Part shown: positions 43,077 to 52,548 of the stretch, in pieces
Position numbering within the stretch: the first letter of the stretch is position 1
Layout: every line of letters begins with the position of its first letter
NCBI RefSeq assembly: GCF_040819555.1
Contig: NZ_CP161920.1
Span: forward strand, 1,611,001 to 1,675,000
Source of the DNA: Nitratireductor sp. GISD-1A_MAKvit
GTDB lineage: Bacteria; Pseudomonadota; Alphaproteobacteria; Rhizobiales; Rhizobiaceae
Length of the DNA stretch: 64,000 nt
Direction: 5' to 3'
Program-made: the position numbers and the translations under genes
Notes under the pieces: generated by a model
Told to the model about the DNA's origin: nothing
Databases searched by the model: none
What the model saw: only the letters and a program-made list of their open reading frames with translations

Positions 43077-46000
43077 CTACTGGAGCTGGTTGCTCCTGTC
43101 GCGCGGCCGCAGGATCTGCGGATTGATGCGCAGCGGGCGATCAAGCTGTTGCCGGGGCACCCGGTTGACCGGCGGTGTCACGCGGATCTGCCGGCAGTTC
43201 GGATATTTTCCCGTTGTGCCCTGCGGGCAGCGACGCTGCACGACCGGGCGGCAGTTCGGGAACGTTCCCGTTGTGCCGCGTGGGCAGCGGGGCCGCACGA
43301 TGGGCGCGCAGTTGGGATAGCGACCCGTCGTTCCCGGCGGGCACTGACGCTGCACCTCCGGCTTGCGGCAGGCTCCGGCCACCAGACGCGTTCCGCGCGG
43401 ACAGACGCAGCGTCCGTCCTGGGTGCGGATCATGCCCGGAAGCAGGCGGCACTGCTGGCGGATCGGCCGGCAGTTGGGCGGCGTTCCCGTCGTGCCACGT
43501 GGGCATTCGCGCTGGACCTGCGGCTTGACGCAGCGACCGTTGCGAAGCCGTGTTCCACGCGGGCAGATGCAGCGACCGTCGCGCGTGCGGATCTGGCCCG
43601 GCAGGAGCCGGCATTGGGGCCGGGGATCGGCTTGTGGCTGGGGCTGGGGCCGTGGGTTTGACTGCGGCTTCGGATCGGGCTCACGCGGCGGTGTTGGCCG
43701 GGGCGTGGGCAGCGGAACCGGAGCGGTCTGCGTGCCGACGCACTGGCCATTGCGGAAGGTGGTGCCTTCCGGACAGACACAGCGCCCGGCATTGTTGAGA
43801 ACGAGACCCGGCGAACACTGCTGGTCTTCTTCCTCATCCGCCAGAACCGTGAAGTCGTGGCAGTCATAGGCGCGGCCATCTCCAGCACCATCTGGCGCAC
43901 CGGAGAGGGAGGGCGCGGTGCGCACATCCGCTTCACGGTCGATCACGGCAGCACAGTTTCGACCGTTCGCACCATTGCCCACCTCGTTGGCGAGGCCACC
44001 ATCTTCCGGCAACTCGACAACAACCTCATGCGTGCGGCTTTCGCCACTTGCAAGGGTGAGGTCGGCTTCGCAGGCGAAGGGAAGCTCGGTCGGTTCGGGC
44101 GAACAGCCGAAGGGCGGGTTCACCGAAACGATCCGGGCCGGTACGCCGCCAAAGCCTTCGACCCGAAGCGCATCGCCGATGCGAACCTGACCGGAGATCG
44201 ATGACGGACCTTCGTTGCGGATGGTGATCTGGAACGTGCAGGGCTGGCCAAGGAGGCACTCGGCATCGCCGGTCTTTTCGACCGAGATCTGCGTGCCGCC
44301 CTGAGCACAGGCCTCGCCGATGGGATAGACGATGTCGTCTCCCGGAGCCGGGCCGAAGGAACCGCGTGCGCAGTTCTCGAACCGCTCATTGGGCGAGACA
44401 TTGACCGTCACATCGAAGTGCCGCGCGGTTCCGGGCGTCATGACGGCGCCGGGAATCTCGCAGGTGAGACTGGCCGCAGGCACCGCGCCGCAAGACCATT
44501 CCGGACCGTCAGGTGTGACAGTCTGGATATCGACCGGTGCACCGCTGCCGATAATCTCGGCCGCGTCATTGACGCGAACCGGGCCGACCGGTGCTGCCGT
44601 TCCGGCATTGCTGACCGTGATGCGGCAGGCCACACCTTCGGCGAGCGACACGGAAGGTTCGCAGGTCTTCTGGATGCGCATTTGCGGCTGGCCGCCCGGA
44701 ATGCCCGGTATGGTCGCCGTCGCACAGACCTCGTTGTTGGCGAGATTGGTTTCGCCATCAAGCGCGGTCACTTTCGCGCAATTCTCGACTTCGTTCGTCG
44801 GATAGTCTTCGACGATTGTGGTCACGAGAATGTCGGTCATTGCGCCTGGCACAAGGTTCAGGCCCGGATGATCGCACTGGAACGTGTTGCCGGCGAGCGG
44901 CGCGCACGACCAGGGTGGAGAGGGGCTGAACGATGCCGAAGCGACATCGCCGGCCGGGAACGTGTCCACGAAGCTGACGGGGCCGTTGATCGGCGTGGCA
45001 CCGGCATTGATGATGGTGACGACATAGGTGCAAAGACCGTCGGGCGTGCAGACCGAAGGTTCTGCGCGCTTGCGCACGGCGATGTCCGGAATATCGTTCT
45101 CCGGCGGCGTGCAGGCCGGATCGCTCGGCAGGCAGATCGCGATTGTTGCGCAGGCCTTGTCGTTGGTCGGATCACCGAACGGATCCTTGCCGCTGGCCGT
45201 GTAGTCATATTCGGCGCAGTTGCGGATCGCGCTCCAGCTCCATGCCGGTCCCGGCTGGAAGCCGAGTTTCAGCTCCACGAATTCGCCCGGGTTGAGCGTC
45301 GTTTCGGGGTGCTCGCACGATATGGGGCTTGCCATGGGAACGCAGGTCCACGGAGCGTTGGGTCCCGAGACCACGGCCGCGTTGCCGGGCGTCGTCACCT
45401 CATCCAGCACGATCTTGCCGGTGTAAGGTGCGTCACCCGCGTTCGAGACGCGAATGGTGAAATCGCACGAACCGTCGATCTCGCATTCGGCCTCATCGGC
45501 GCGCTTCTCAACCTTGATATCCGGCTCGCCTTCATCGTCGGGCGGGCATTCGAGGTCTTCGGGGATTTCAATGTTGACCACCTGTGAACAGCACAGACCG
45601 ATGCCCTCGGCCGGACCCGCATAGGTCTCGATGCCGGTGACGATCAGATGCACCGTATCGCCGGGCAGTGCGCCGGTGATTTCCCATTCCAGCGTGCCGC
45701 CGCCGGCCGGAACGGGCTGGCTCGGCGGATCGATGGTGATGCCGGGTGTGGTCGAGGTGACGGTGACGACATTGCCTGCCATCTCCGGGCCGACATCCAT
45801 GCGATAGATATAGGCACCGCCGCCGGGAAGGCAGTCCACCTCACCGGTCTCGACCGAGAAACAGGCCTCTTCCGGCCCGTCGCCGGGTGGGGGAGGAGGC
45901 GGTGGCGGATCGCAGTCCGTCACGTCGATCGTGATGGTCGTCGGATCGCCAGTCTGCCAGTCGCCATCGTCCGGCAGGGCCGGGTCGTGCGAGGGAATGG

Positions 46001-46721
46001 TGGCAACAAGCCCGCCGGTTGCCGTGCGGATCACGGCCACATTTGCCTGATTGTCGACATTGGTTGCGGCGGGGAACGCCGCCTGGTCGATCTTTGCCTT
46101 GATGGTGATGTCGATGGCGCGCTCGGTCAGGCTGCCGTCGCCGTCGAGATCGGCGGCGGAAAGGTGGAAGTCCGACTGGGTGAGCGTATCATCGAGAGTG
46201 GCGGTCGTGCTGATCACATGGGGTGGAACGGCTCCACCGCCCAGACCGATCATGTCGCCGCTGAAACTGGCGTCGACAATCGACAGATTGGCGGGAAGCT
46301 GGTCGGTCAGTTCCAGGGTCACGCTGGTCAGAAATGCGTCGAGCCCCGGATGGGCGATCATGTCGGGCGTGCCGCGTACGCCGAAGCGCAGGCGGTATTC
46401 CACATAATCGCAATCGAGCTGTCTCCCGCGCTTTTCTAGGAAAGGCGTCAGATCGGGCTCGGTTTCAGGTTCCAGTGGTTCAAGCTCAATACGAGGGCCG
46501 TCAACGTCGCCGGGTGTTTCGAGAACCTCAAGGTCCTCGATTGTCCGGTCTTGTGCCCTGGCCTGATCGATGCCGGCAAGCGGTATGAGCGCGGTGGAGA
46601 GCGCCATGCCCGCCACCAGCAGCCAGCGCGTCGTGCGCGCTTTTTCTGCAAGGGGTTTCATGATCGTCTCCATGACATTGTTGACCGTGATCCGGTCGGT
46701 GGGAAATGTGAACATGATCAT
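43077..46721 (-). CDS. Secreted protein with four DUF11-like repeats and Cys-rich CPRGTTG tail
   Basis: A protein of about 1214 residues. The signal peptide core (WLLVAGMALSTALIPLAG, then DQARAQ) lies near residue 35 if the ATG at 46721 (AGGGAGGGAGAG upstream) is used. An ATG at 46661 with GGAGA would give a shorter, more usual signal peptide. After an acidic spacer and a cadherin-like domain with a Pro8 run, four DUF11-like units follow, each starting with a stretch such as DIAVRKRAEPSVC and containing SNAG. The C-terminus is Pro/Gln-rich and then carries repeated small Cys modules (CxLLPG-RTRDGRCxCPRGTRL and CPRGTTGxxPNC). It follows the 46733 gene within 12 bases or by overlap, so both form an operon. 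Likely extracellular. No enzymatic motif was seen. Confidence 0.85.
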   Translation of the reverse strand: MIMFTFPTDRITVNNVMETIMKPLAEKARTTRWLLVAGMALSTALIPLAGIDQARAQDRTIEDLEVLETPGDVDGPRIELEPLEPETEPDLTPFLEKRGRQLDCDYVEYRLRFGVRGTPDMIAHPGLDAFLTSVTLELTDQLPANLSIVDASFSGDMIGLGGGAVPPHVISTTATLDDTLTQSDFHLSAADLDGDGSLTERAIDITIKAKIDQAAFPAATNVDNQANVAVIRTATGGLVATIPSHDPALPDDGDWQTGDPTTITIDVTDCDPPPPPPPPGDGPEEACFSVETGEVDCLPGGGAYIYRMDVGPEMAGNVVTVTSTTPGITIDPPSQPVPAGGGTLEWEITGALPGDTVHLIVTGIETYAGPAEGIGLCCSQVVNIEIPEDLECPPDDEGEPDIKVEKRADEAECEIDGSCDFTIRVSNAGDAPYTGKIVLDEVTTPGNAAVVSGPNAPWTCVPMASPISCEHPETTLNPGEFVELKLGFQPGPAWSWSAIRNCAEYDYTASGKDPFGDPTNDKACATIAICLPSDPACTPPENDIPDIAVRKRAEPSVCTPDGLCTYVVTIINAGATPINGPVSFVDTFPAGDVASASFSPSPPWSCAPLAGNTFQCDHPGLNLVPGAMTDILVTTIVEDYPTNEVENCAKVTALDGETNLANNEVCATATIPGIPGGQPQMRIQKTCEPSVSLAEGVACRITVSNAGTAAPVGPVRVNDAAEIIGSGAPVDIQTVTPDGPEWSCGAVPAASLTCEIPGAVMTPGTARHFDVTVNVSPNERFENCARGSFGPAPGDDIVYPIGEACAQGGTQISVEKTGDAECLLGQPCTFQITIRNEGPSSISGQVRIGDALRVEGFGGVPARIVSVNPPFGCSPEPTELPFACEADLTLASGESRTHEVVVELPEDGGLANEVGNGANGRNCAAVIDREADVRTAPSLSGAPDGAGDGRAYDCHDFTVLADEEEDQQCSPGLVLNNAGRCVCPEGTTFRNGQCVGTQTAPVPLPTPRPTPPREPDPKPQSNPRPQPQPQADPRPQCRLLPGQIRTRDGRCICPRGTRLRNGRCVKPQVQRECPRGTTGTPPNCRPIRQQCRLLPGMIRTQDGRCVCPRGTRLVAGACRKPEVQRQCPPGTTGRYPNCAPIVRPRCPRGTTGTFPNCRPVVQRRCPQGTTGKYPNCRQIRVTPPVNRVPRQQLDRPLRINPQILRPRDRSNQLQ

Positions 46722-46732
46722 CTCTCCCTCCC

Positions 46733-48725
46733 TCACGGCGCACAGGATTCAAGCGGCGTTTCAAGCGGCAACGTCACCTTGCAACAGGGGAAGTAGCCAC
46801 CCGCCTCGGCGTCGGACTGCTTATAGAAGCACAGGCCGAGATCGACGGTTTCACCGGGAATGTGGCCATTGATGCCGAGAGTGAAGGGCGTGGCCAGACC
46901 GGGAACCGTCTGTTTGGACGGGGAAACGCCGACGCCGGGTGTAAGCGATTTCGCGGAAAGCGAATCGCCACCGATACCGGCGCGGTCATGGATGTAGAGA
47001 TCGGCTTCAAGCCCCGCGGGCGTACAGAAATACGCTGCCGTCTCCAGCTCGATACAGGGCGGGAGATCGTTGGGCGGCGGGAAGCCGGGCGGCCAGCCGG
47101 GGACGGGAATGTCGCCCGGATAGGGGATAGGCTCGTAATAGCCTGCGCGGCCCTCGCAGGGTCGCCAGACCTCCACGTCGCCGACATGCCCCTTGACCTC
47201 AGGGTCTTCGAAGAACCCGTCATAATCGGCAAACCACGAGCCGAAAGGCGGTTCGTTTTTTGGCCGCACGAGCGTGCTTCTCGTAAGCTGTACGCCATGA
47301 ACGGCAAGCGGCCCGCCTTCGATGAGCCTATCTTCAAGGGCAGGGTTGTCGCGCAGCCTGTCGCCGGTTTTGACCAGCGTGGCGGCGCAGGCATCGTGGT
47401 TGAAGAAGCCTTCGGCGTCATAGCCATATTGCAGATCGATGCCGCCGGCTCCCTGTCGGTATGGTTCTGGAAAACCGACTGTATATTCCTGAGGTGCCGG
47501 CACCCAGATGCTTTCGGTTTCGGGATCGTCGGGGCTCTCGCGCCAGTAGCGCAGCACCGATGCCTCACCGCTGTCGGCGAAGCTTGAGTAGTCATAGCGG
47601 TTTTCGACCTCGCCCCGCTGGGCGAGATACATGAAGCCGCGTGTGTCGAAGGCGATGTCGGTGACCGGAAGCTCTTCTTCCGCCTCCACCGTAAGCTCCC
47701 AGCGCGGGTCGCCGGCGAAGGTGCCGTCGCGGGCGATGCCCACGGACCAGATTTCCGCTTCATCACCGACCGCGTAGTAGAGGCGTCCGCCGTGCATGGC
47801 GAGGCCATAGACGCGGCGCTCTTCCTGCGTGTAGCCCCAGCTTTTGGGCTCTTCCGCGTCGAAAGCAGCACCCTGAATGTCCATCACCGCGCCATCATCG
47901 CCCACGGGATCGAGCCCGCGTGCCGGTCGGCCCCGCCACGCCGTGATCGAACGTGTCGATGAGATTGCCGTCGATGTCGATGCGGTGAATGAGGCCGCTG
48001 TCGAGATCAGACGCGAAGAATTGGCGATGCGACCGGTCAAAGGCGATGTTGCCGATGCCGGGGCCGCTGTTCGTGTCGATATCGGCAAACAGGGTCACGG
48101 CACCGGTGATGCCGTCGATCTTCCAGATCGAACCGGGGCCGCCGCCATTCTTCTCGCCGAACTGACCGTCCATGAAGCGTGCACCAGCTTCGCCACGGCG
48201 CTGCCGTTCGGTCCGCCCGTCTTCGTCCGCGTCTTCCGTAACGATCTGGAGACCATGCATGGACGTGGCGGCGGCATAGAGGTTTGGCACGATGGCCGTG
48301 GTCTCTTCGCGTCTGCCGTCATCATAGGCGAGGCCGAACACCTGACCGATTTCAGACGCTGCGACTTCAAAGGGCGGTGGCGTGAAGACCACCTGTCCGC
48401 TGGGTGGTGCGCCGAGCCAGGTTATGTCGAAGATGCGCAGCGAGGCGCGCTCGGTGTCGATGAAGGTTTCGTCCACCGGGTCCACGCCGGGCAGGAGCCC
48501 CTCTTCAAAACCGGGAATGAGCGTGCCGGGAAAGCCGGTCACGGCCATGAAACCCGGCTGGATGATCGCGTTTTCCTGCGCGTTCGCGGGTGCTGAACTG
48601 GATAAGCCCGCCATGATTGCGAGCGCTATGGCGGTGGTGCTTTCAAGAATACGTCTGGCGATTGTGCCAGGACGATCATGTGCGTTTCCGTCGCACCGTG
48701 CCGGGAACTGCCGGTTATGCCCCAT
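46733..48725 (-). CDS. Secreted beta-propeller-like protein of unknown function, split by +1 frameshift near 47932
   Basis: After correction a 663-residue exported protein. The ATG at 48725 has GGGAGG 6 bases upstream and a signal peptide (STTAIALAIMAGLSSSAPANA). The body holds repeated blade-like stretches (FGLAYDDGRR, GSIWKIDGITGAVTLF, NIAFDRSHRQFFASDLDSGL, IAFDTRGFMYLAQRGE) suggesting a six-bladed propeller of NHL/SMP-30 type. The end is Cys-containing (CTPAGLEADLYIHDRAG and FYKQSDAEAGGYFPCCKV). The break is at FDHGVAG: removing one base from the C4 run at 47931-47934 (CGGGGCC on the coding strand) gives GRPARGLDPVGDDGAVM. It is the first gene of the operon with the DUF11/Cys-rich gene. 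I do not recognise a named family. Confidence 0.75.
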
Positions 48726-49102
48726 GCCTTGCCTCCCGAAGCCGTTTCGGAAGGTTGCCGGATGGGCATTCTTGATGAGCCCTGTTCTCCTTGTTCCGGT
48801 GTATCCCCCCGAAGCGAGGTTCATTTCAACCCCGTCGCGGGAGAGCCTACGCCTCGGCTTACGCAAGGTCAATAAAGCCGCCCCGGCCATGGGCCGCAGC
48901 GGCTTGGACGACCATTTGCAGTCGATATGCCGTGTCATCAGAACACTCCTTTCCGGGTGCGCACCATGCGTACCCTTAAGGGTTTGTCTGACGAGGCTGT
49001 GAAAAGGTTCACGCCAATGAGCGCGGGACGCCGAATGCGGGAGTCAATTCCGTTTCCACCCAACACCAAAATGGATTAGCTTTTCAGAGACTGGGGGAAG
49101 CG
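48726..49102. other. Divergent intergenic region of the sigma/protease and secreted-protein operons
   Basis: About 380 bases without a gene. It must hold promoters in both directions. I saw no convincing ECF-type -35/-10 pair shared by both sides and no riboswitch. Weak GGAA-type elements are noted under rejected items. Confidence 0.5.
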
Positions 49103-49153
49103 ATGAACCAAAATGTCCCGCCGCGCGACACATTGTCGAAGGGCAGGTCATGA
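49103..49153 (+). CDS. Possible 16-residue leader peptide upstream of the ECF sigma gene
   Basis: A short frame of 16 codons (MNQNVPPRDTLSKGRS) with an unusually good ribosome-binding site (GGGGGAAG at 5 bases). Its TGA overlaps the sigma-factor ATG by the classic ATGA arrangement. Such an arrangement is seen in translational coupling. The frame is short enough to be chance, but the site and overlap together make it worth noting. Confidence 0.45.
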   Translation: MNQNVPPRDTLSKGRS

Positions 49154-49719
49154 GCGGAGTGGATCAGAAATCTGATGCCGAGCTCGTGGCGAGAACGGCG
49201 CGCGGCGACAGGGCGGCGCTCCGGCTCTTGTTCATGCGGCATCACGCTCGGGTCTTCCGTTTTGTGATGCGCCAGACAGGATCGGAAACCATGGCAGACG
49301 AGATTGCGAATGAAGTGTTTCTGGAGGTGTGGCGCCAGGCGTCGCGCTTCGAGGCACGCTCGCAGGTCTCCACCTGGCTGCTTGGTATCGCACGCTTCAA
49401 GGCGCTCTCTGCCCTGCGCAAGCGCCGGGAAAGCGCGCTGGACGAAGGGCAGGCAGAGGCGATTGAAGACAGCGCAGACACGCCCGAGGTTGCAACGATG
49501 AAGGATGACAAGGCGGCGGCGTTGCGCTCATTTGTCAATGCGCTGTCGGAGGAACATCGCACCGTGGTGGACCTCGCCTATTATCACGGCAAGTCGGTGA
49601 CCGAGATCGGCGAGATCCTTTCCGTTCCGGTCGCCACCGTCAAAACCAGAATGTTTTACGCCCGCAAGAAGCTCGGAGAAGCATTGCAGGCGGCCGGATA
49701 TGATCGAGGCTGGCCATGA
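49150..49719 (+). CDS. ECF-family RNA polymerase sigma factor
   Basis: A 189-residue sigma factor with region 2 (LFMRHHARVFRFVMRQTGSE, EIANEVFLEVWRQASRFEAR, STWLLGIARFKALSALRKR) and region 4 (LSEEHRTVVDLAYYHGKSVT, EIGEILSVPVATVKTRMFYAR) joined by an acidic linker. Regions 1 and 3 are absent, as expected for ECF factors. Its stop overlaps the start of the next gene (ATGA), which encodes a membrane anti-sigma factor. Target promoters are unknown, but the autoregulated operon and the divergent secreted-protein operon are the obvious candidates. Confidence 0.93.
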   Translation: MSGVDQKSDAELVARTARGDRAALRLLFMRHHARVFRFVMRQTGSETMADEIANEVFLEVWRQASRFEARSQVSTWLLGIARFKALSALRKRRESALDEGQAEAIEDSADTPEVATMKDDKAAALRSFVNALSEEHRTVVDLAYYHGKSVTEIGEILSVPVATVKTRMFYARKKLGEALQAAGYDRGWP

Positions 49720-50372
49720 GCGAGAACGCACAATCAAACCGCCGCGACCGGCTGGAGGCGCTGCTGCCGTTCTTCCTGAACGGAACGCTTTCGGGCGCGG
49801 AACTGCGCGAGGTCGAGGAGTGGCTCGCATCCGATCCGCAGGCAATGGCCTCGCTGGCCGAGGCAGAGGGCGAGTATTCGGCCACGCTTGCCGACAATGA
49901 GGCGATCCATCCGCCAGACGATGCATTGACCCGTTTCTCAAGAGCACTGGCCGAAGAGGCGGGGGCCGAGAAAAACGCAAAACCCTCTCTGCGTGAGAGG
50001 CTGGCGGGCTTTTTGCCTTCGCTGCCCGTGCAGGCTGCGTGGGTGGCCGCAGGGCTTGCGCTCGCCATTCTCGTGGGCCAGACGGTCTGGCTCAATCTTA
50101 CGCAGACGGAGCAATACTCGGTCGCCGGTGCGGATCGCGAGGATGCACCCTTCGCCTTCGTGACTTTTGCGGCGGATGCTTCCATGGCCGATGTCTCGGC
50201 ATTGCTGGAGAAAAGCGGGGCCGAGATCGCCGCCGGACCGCTGCCGGGCGGGCTCTACCGCGTTCTTGTTCCTGCCGAAACGGCAGAGCAATATGAGGCA
50301 ATTGTTGCTGCGCTCGAAAAGGCTGAATTCGTGGAAACCGTTGTGACCGGACGCAGACCCGGCGATGACTAG
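49716..50372 (+). CDS. Membrane-spanning anti-sigma factor
   Basis: A 218-residue protein whose N-terminal cytoplasmic part resembles an anti-sigma domain (RLEALLPFFLNGTLSGAELR, EVEEWLASDPQAMASLAEAE). The zinc-binding HxxxCxxC motif of ZAS domains is absent. One membrane helix is at about residues 107-127 (AWVAAGLALAILVGQTVWLN). The periplasmic domain is about 90 residues, resembling an acylphosphatase/ferredoxin-like alpha-beta unit (FAFVTFAADASMADVSALLE, GGLYRVLVPAETAEQYEAIV). It overlaps the sigma gene by 4 bases and the protease gene by 8 bases. Probably it holds the sigma factor inactive until a periplasmic signal. Confidence 0.85.
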   Translation: MSENAQSNRRDRLEALLPFFLNGTLSGAELREVEEWLASDPQAMASLAEAEGEYSATLADNEAIHPPDDALTRFSRALAEEAGAEKNAKPSLRERLAGFLPSLPVQAAWVAAGLALAILVGQTVWLNLTQTEQYSVAGADREDAPFAFVTFAADASMADVSALLEKSGAEIAAGPLPGGLYRVLVPAETAEQYEAIVAALEKAEFVETVVTGRRPGDD

Positions 50373-51766
50373 GCTCGTTTCACGCATCCTGGCGGGTATC
50401 GCCATCACAGCCCAACTGGCAATGACAGCGCATGCCCAGACCTCCGCTCCAGCCGAGGCGGCGGACGGTGAAACGCAGGCGCGCGCAGCTTCTGGCGAAC
50501 GGCACGTGGTTTATCTGCCACCGATGCTTTCAGAGCTTTTTGGACCGGGGACGGGCAGGGCTGCCCCGGCGCAACCCGCGACGTCCGTGGATGCGCCCTC
50601 TACCGATGGCGATGTTTCTGACGACAGCGCTGGCCCATCCGCACCGCCTCCCACGACGGCGGGGGCAGGGGCGCTTGCCAGGGCCTGTCGCACCGCAACG
50701 TGCCATCTCCGGGGGTTTCGTGCCGGACGAGGTGCTCGTCACTCTTGACGGAGACGAGGATGTGGCTGCCGCCGTGGCCGCGCAGTTCGGTCTGGAACTG
50801 CGCTCGGCCCGTGGGTCGGCCCTGCTTGGGCGTACCATTGCCCGGCTCGGCATACCCGATGGGCGTCCGGTGGCGTTCGTGCTTGCACAGCTTGAGGGCG
50901 ACGGCCGGCTGGCAGATCGTGTTCCGAACCACGTGTTTCAGCTTCAGCAGGCCGCCGGCGTCGTGAACTACGCCTTCGAGCGGATTGCGCTCGATGCGGG
51001 ATCGGTGAGCGGTGAGAATGTGAGCGTGGCCGTTATCGACACGGCGCTGGACGTTGCGCACCCGGCCCTTGCCGGTCGCATAGAGAGCATGTTTGACGCG
51101 CTTCCCGACATGGCGGTGAAGGACCGCGCGCATGGCACCTCTATTTCCGGGCTGATTGCTGGCGATGGGCCGTTTCGCGGCATGGCGCCCGGCGTGCGGC
51201 TCCTCCATGCACGGGCTTTCGAGGGTGGTATCTCCAGCACGAATGTGCTTCTGGCCGCGCTCGACTGGGCGGTGGAAGAGGGCGCGCAGATCGTGAATAT
51301 GAGCTTTGTCGGGCCGGAGAACCCGCTTTTCTCTTCGGCCTGCCGGAATGCGATGGCGCGCGGTGTCGTGCTTGTTGCTGCGGCTGGCAATAACGGACCG
51401 GGCGCGCCTTTCGGCTATCCTGCGGCCTATGATGGCGTGATCGCCGTGACGGCTACGGATGTGCACGACCGGGTGATGAAAAAGGCCAATCGTGGGCGCT
51501 ATATCGATCTTTCGGCGCCGGGCGTGAATGTGGTGGCCCCCATTCCCGGCGGCATGGATGTGGTCACGGGCACGTCTTTTGCAGCGGCAATCGTCTCTGG
51601 AGCGATTGCCAATCTGATCCATGCGGGCAAGGACGCTGAACCGGAGGTGCTTTCGCAGCTGTTGCGAACCACGGCGGTGGACCTTGGCGATCCGGGCCGT
51701 GACGAGGATTTCGGTGATGGACTTCTCAATGCCGGGGCAGCGATGGAAAAACGCGTGGCTGATTAA
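50365..51766 (+). CDS. Secreted subtilisin-like (S8) serine protease, split by +1 frameshift near 50682
   Basis: A 466-residue exported S8-family peptidase after correction. The signal peptide (ILAGIAITAQLAMTAHAQ) leads into a Pro/Ala/Thr-rich low-complexity linker and a propeptide-like domain (FVPDEVLVTLDGDEDVAAAV). The catalytic triad is complete: Asp in VAVIDTALD, His in RAHGTSISG and Ser in GTSFAAAIVSG, with the oxyanion Asn in AAAGNNG. Removing one G from the G3 run at 50681-50683 (CCAGGGCCTG) joins LARPVAPQRAISGGF. It overlaps the anti-sigma gene, so sigma, anti-sigma and protease are one transcription unit. The protease could act on the anti-sigma factor or on the secreted neighbours; neither is shown. 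Confidence 0.88.
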
Positions 51767-52548
51767 CCGGGCGAGGACATGTCCGTAAGCCCGACCGGTG
51801 CGATGATCAGGCCGTTTTCGTCACGGGCGCAGTGGGCGGTCACACCGTAGATCCTTGCCAAATTCTCCTGTGACAGCACGGTTTCGGGTTTACCGAACGC
51901 TGCTAGCTTCCCTTCGTTCAGAAGGATGACCTCATCGCACCAGCGGGCAGCGAGCGTCAGATCGTGGAGCGAGACCAGAACGGTGCGGCCTTCGGCAGCG
52001 AGCCGTTTCAGCGACTGCATCAGCATGATCTGGTGTGCGGCATCGAGGCCGGAGGCCGGTTCATCGGCGATGAGGAGCGGTGTCTCCTGCGCGATTGCAC
52101 GCGCCATCAGAATGCGGGCCTGCTCGCCGCCCGACAGCTCGGTGGCGACCCGGTGGGCAAGCGGCGCGACATCGGCCATCGCCATGGCACGCTCGACTGC
52201 GGCATCATCCTCTGCATCCGCGCGCTGGCCGAAGGCACGCCACGGCAGACGGCCGAGCGCCACGAGATCGCGCACGGTAAGACGCCAGCCTATGGTGCGC
52301 TGCTGCGGCAGATAGGCGATGAGGCGGGCGCGATCGGCAGGGCCGATGACCGCAAGATTGTGTTCGCCGAGCTGCATGGCGCCTTCGGCGGCGACGTGCC
52401 CGTTGAGCGCACGCATGAGCGTGGATTTGCCGGCGCCATTCGGCCCCAGAAGCCCGATTACCTGGCCGGGCTCGATGTCGAAATCGATGTCATCGAGCAC
52501 CTGCCTCCTGCCAAGTTTCACGCTGAGATTTTTGACGCGCAGATCCAT
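51763..52548 (-). CDS. btuD: Vitamin B12 ABC transporter, ATP-binding subunit
   Basis: A protein of about 261 residues, an ABC ATPase of the FecE/BtuD/HmuV group. Walker A is GPNGAGKST, the signature is LSGGEQARI, Walker B is LLIADEPASGLD, and the switch His is in VSLHDLTLA. The ATG at 52548 overlaps the permease stop (TGATG). The riboswitch upstream of the operon argues for cobalamin as substrate. Its stop overlaps the convergent protease stop by 4 bases. Confidence 0.9.
   Translation of the reverse strand: MDLRVKNLSVKLGRRQVLDDIDFDIEPGQVIGLLGPNGAGKSTLMRALNGHVAAEGAMQLGEHNLAVIGPADRARLIAYLPQQRTIGWRLTVRDLVALGRLPWRAFGQRADAEDDAAVERAMAMADVAPLAHRVATELSGGEQARILMARAIAQETPLLIADEPASGLDAAHQIMLMQSLKRLAAEGRTVLVSLHDLTLAARWCDEVILLNEGKLAAFGKPETVLSQENLARIYGVTAHCARDENGLIIAPVGLTDMSSPG

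Noticed and set aside
49026..49057. ECF-type promoter pointing left toward the propeller gene (GGAAAC ... GCGTC on the minus strand)
   Set aside because: Spacing of about 20 bases is too long, and it lies more than 300 bases from the gene start. Too weak to call.
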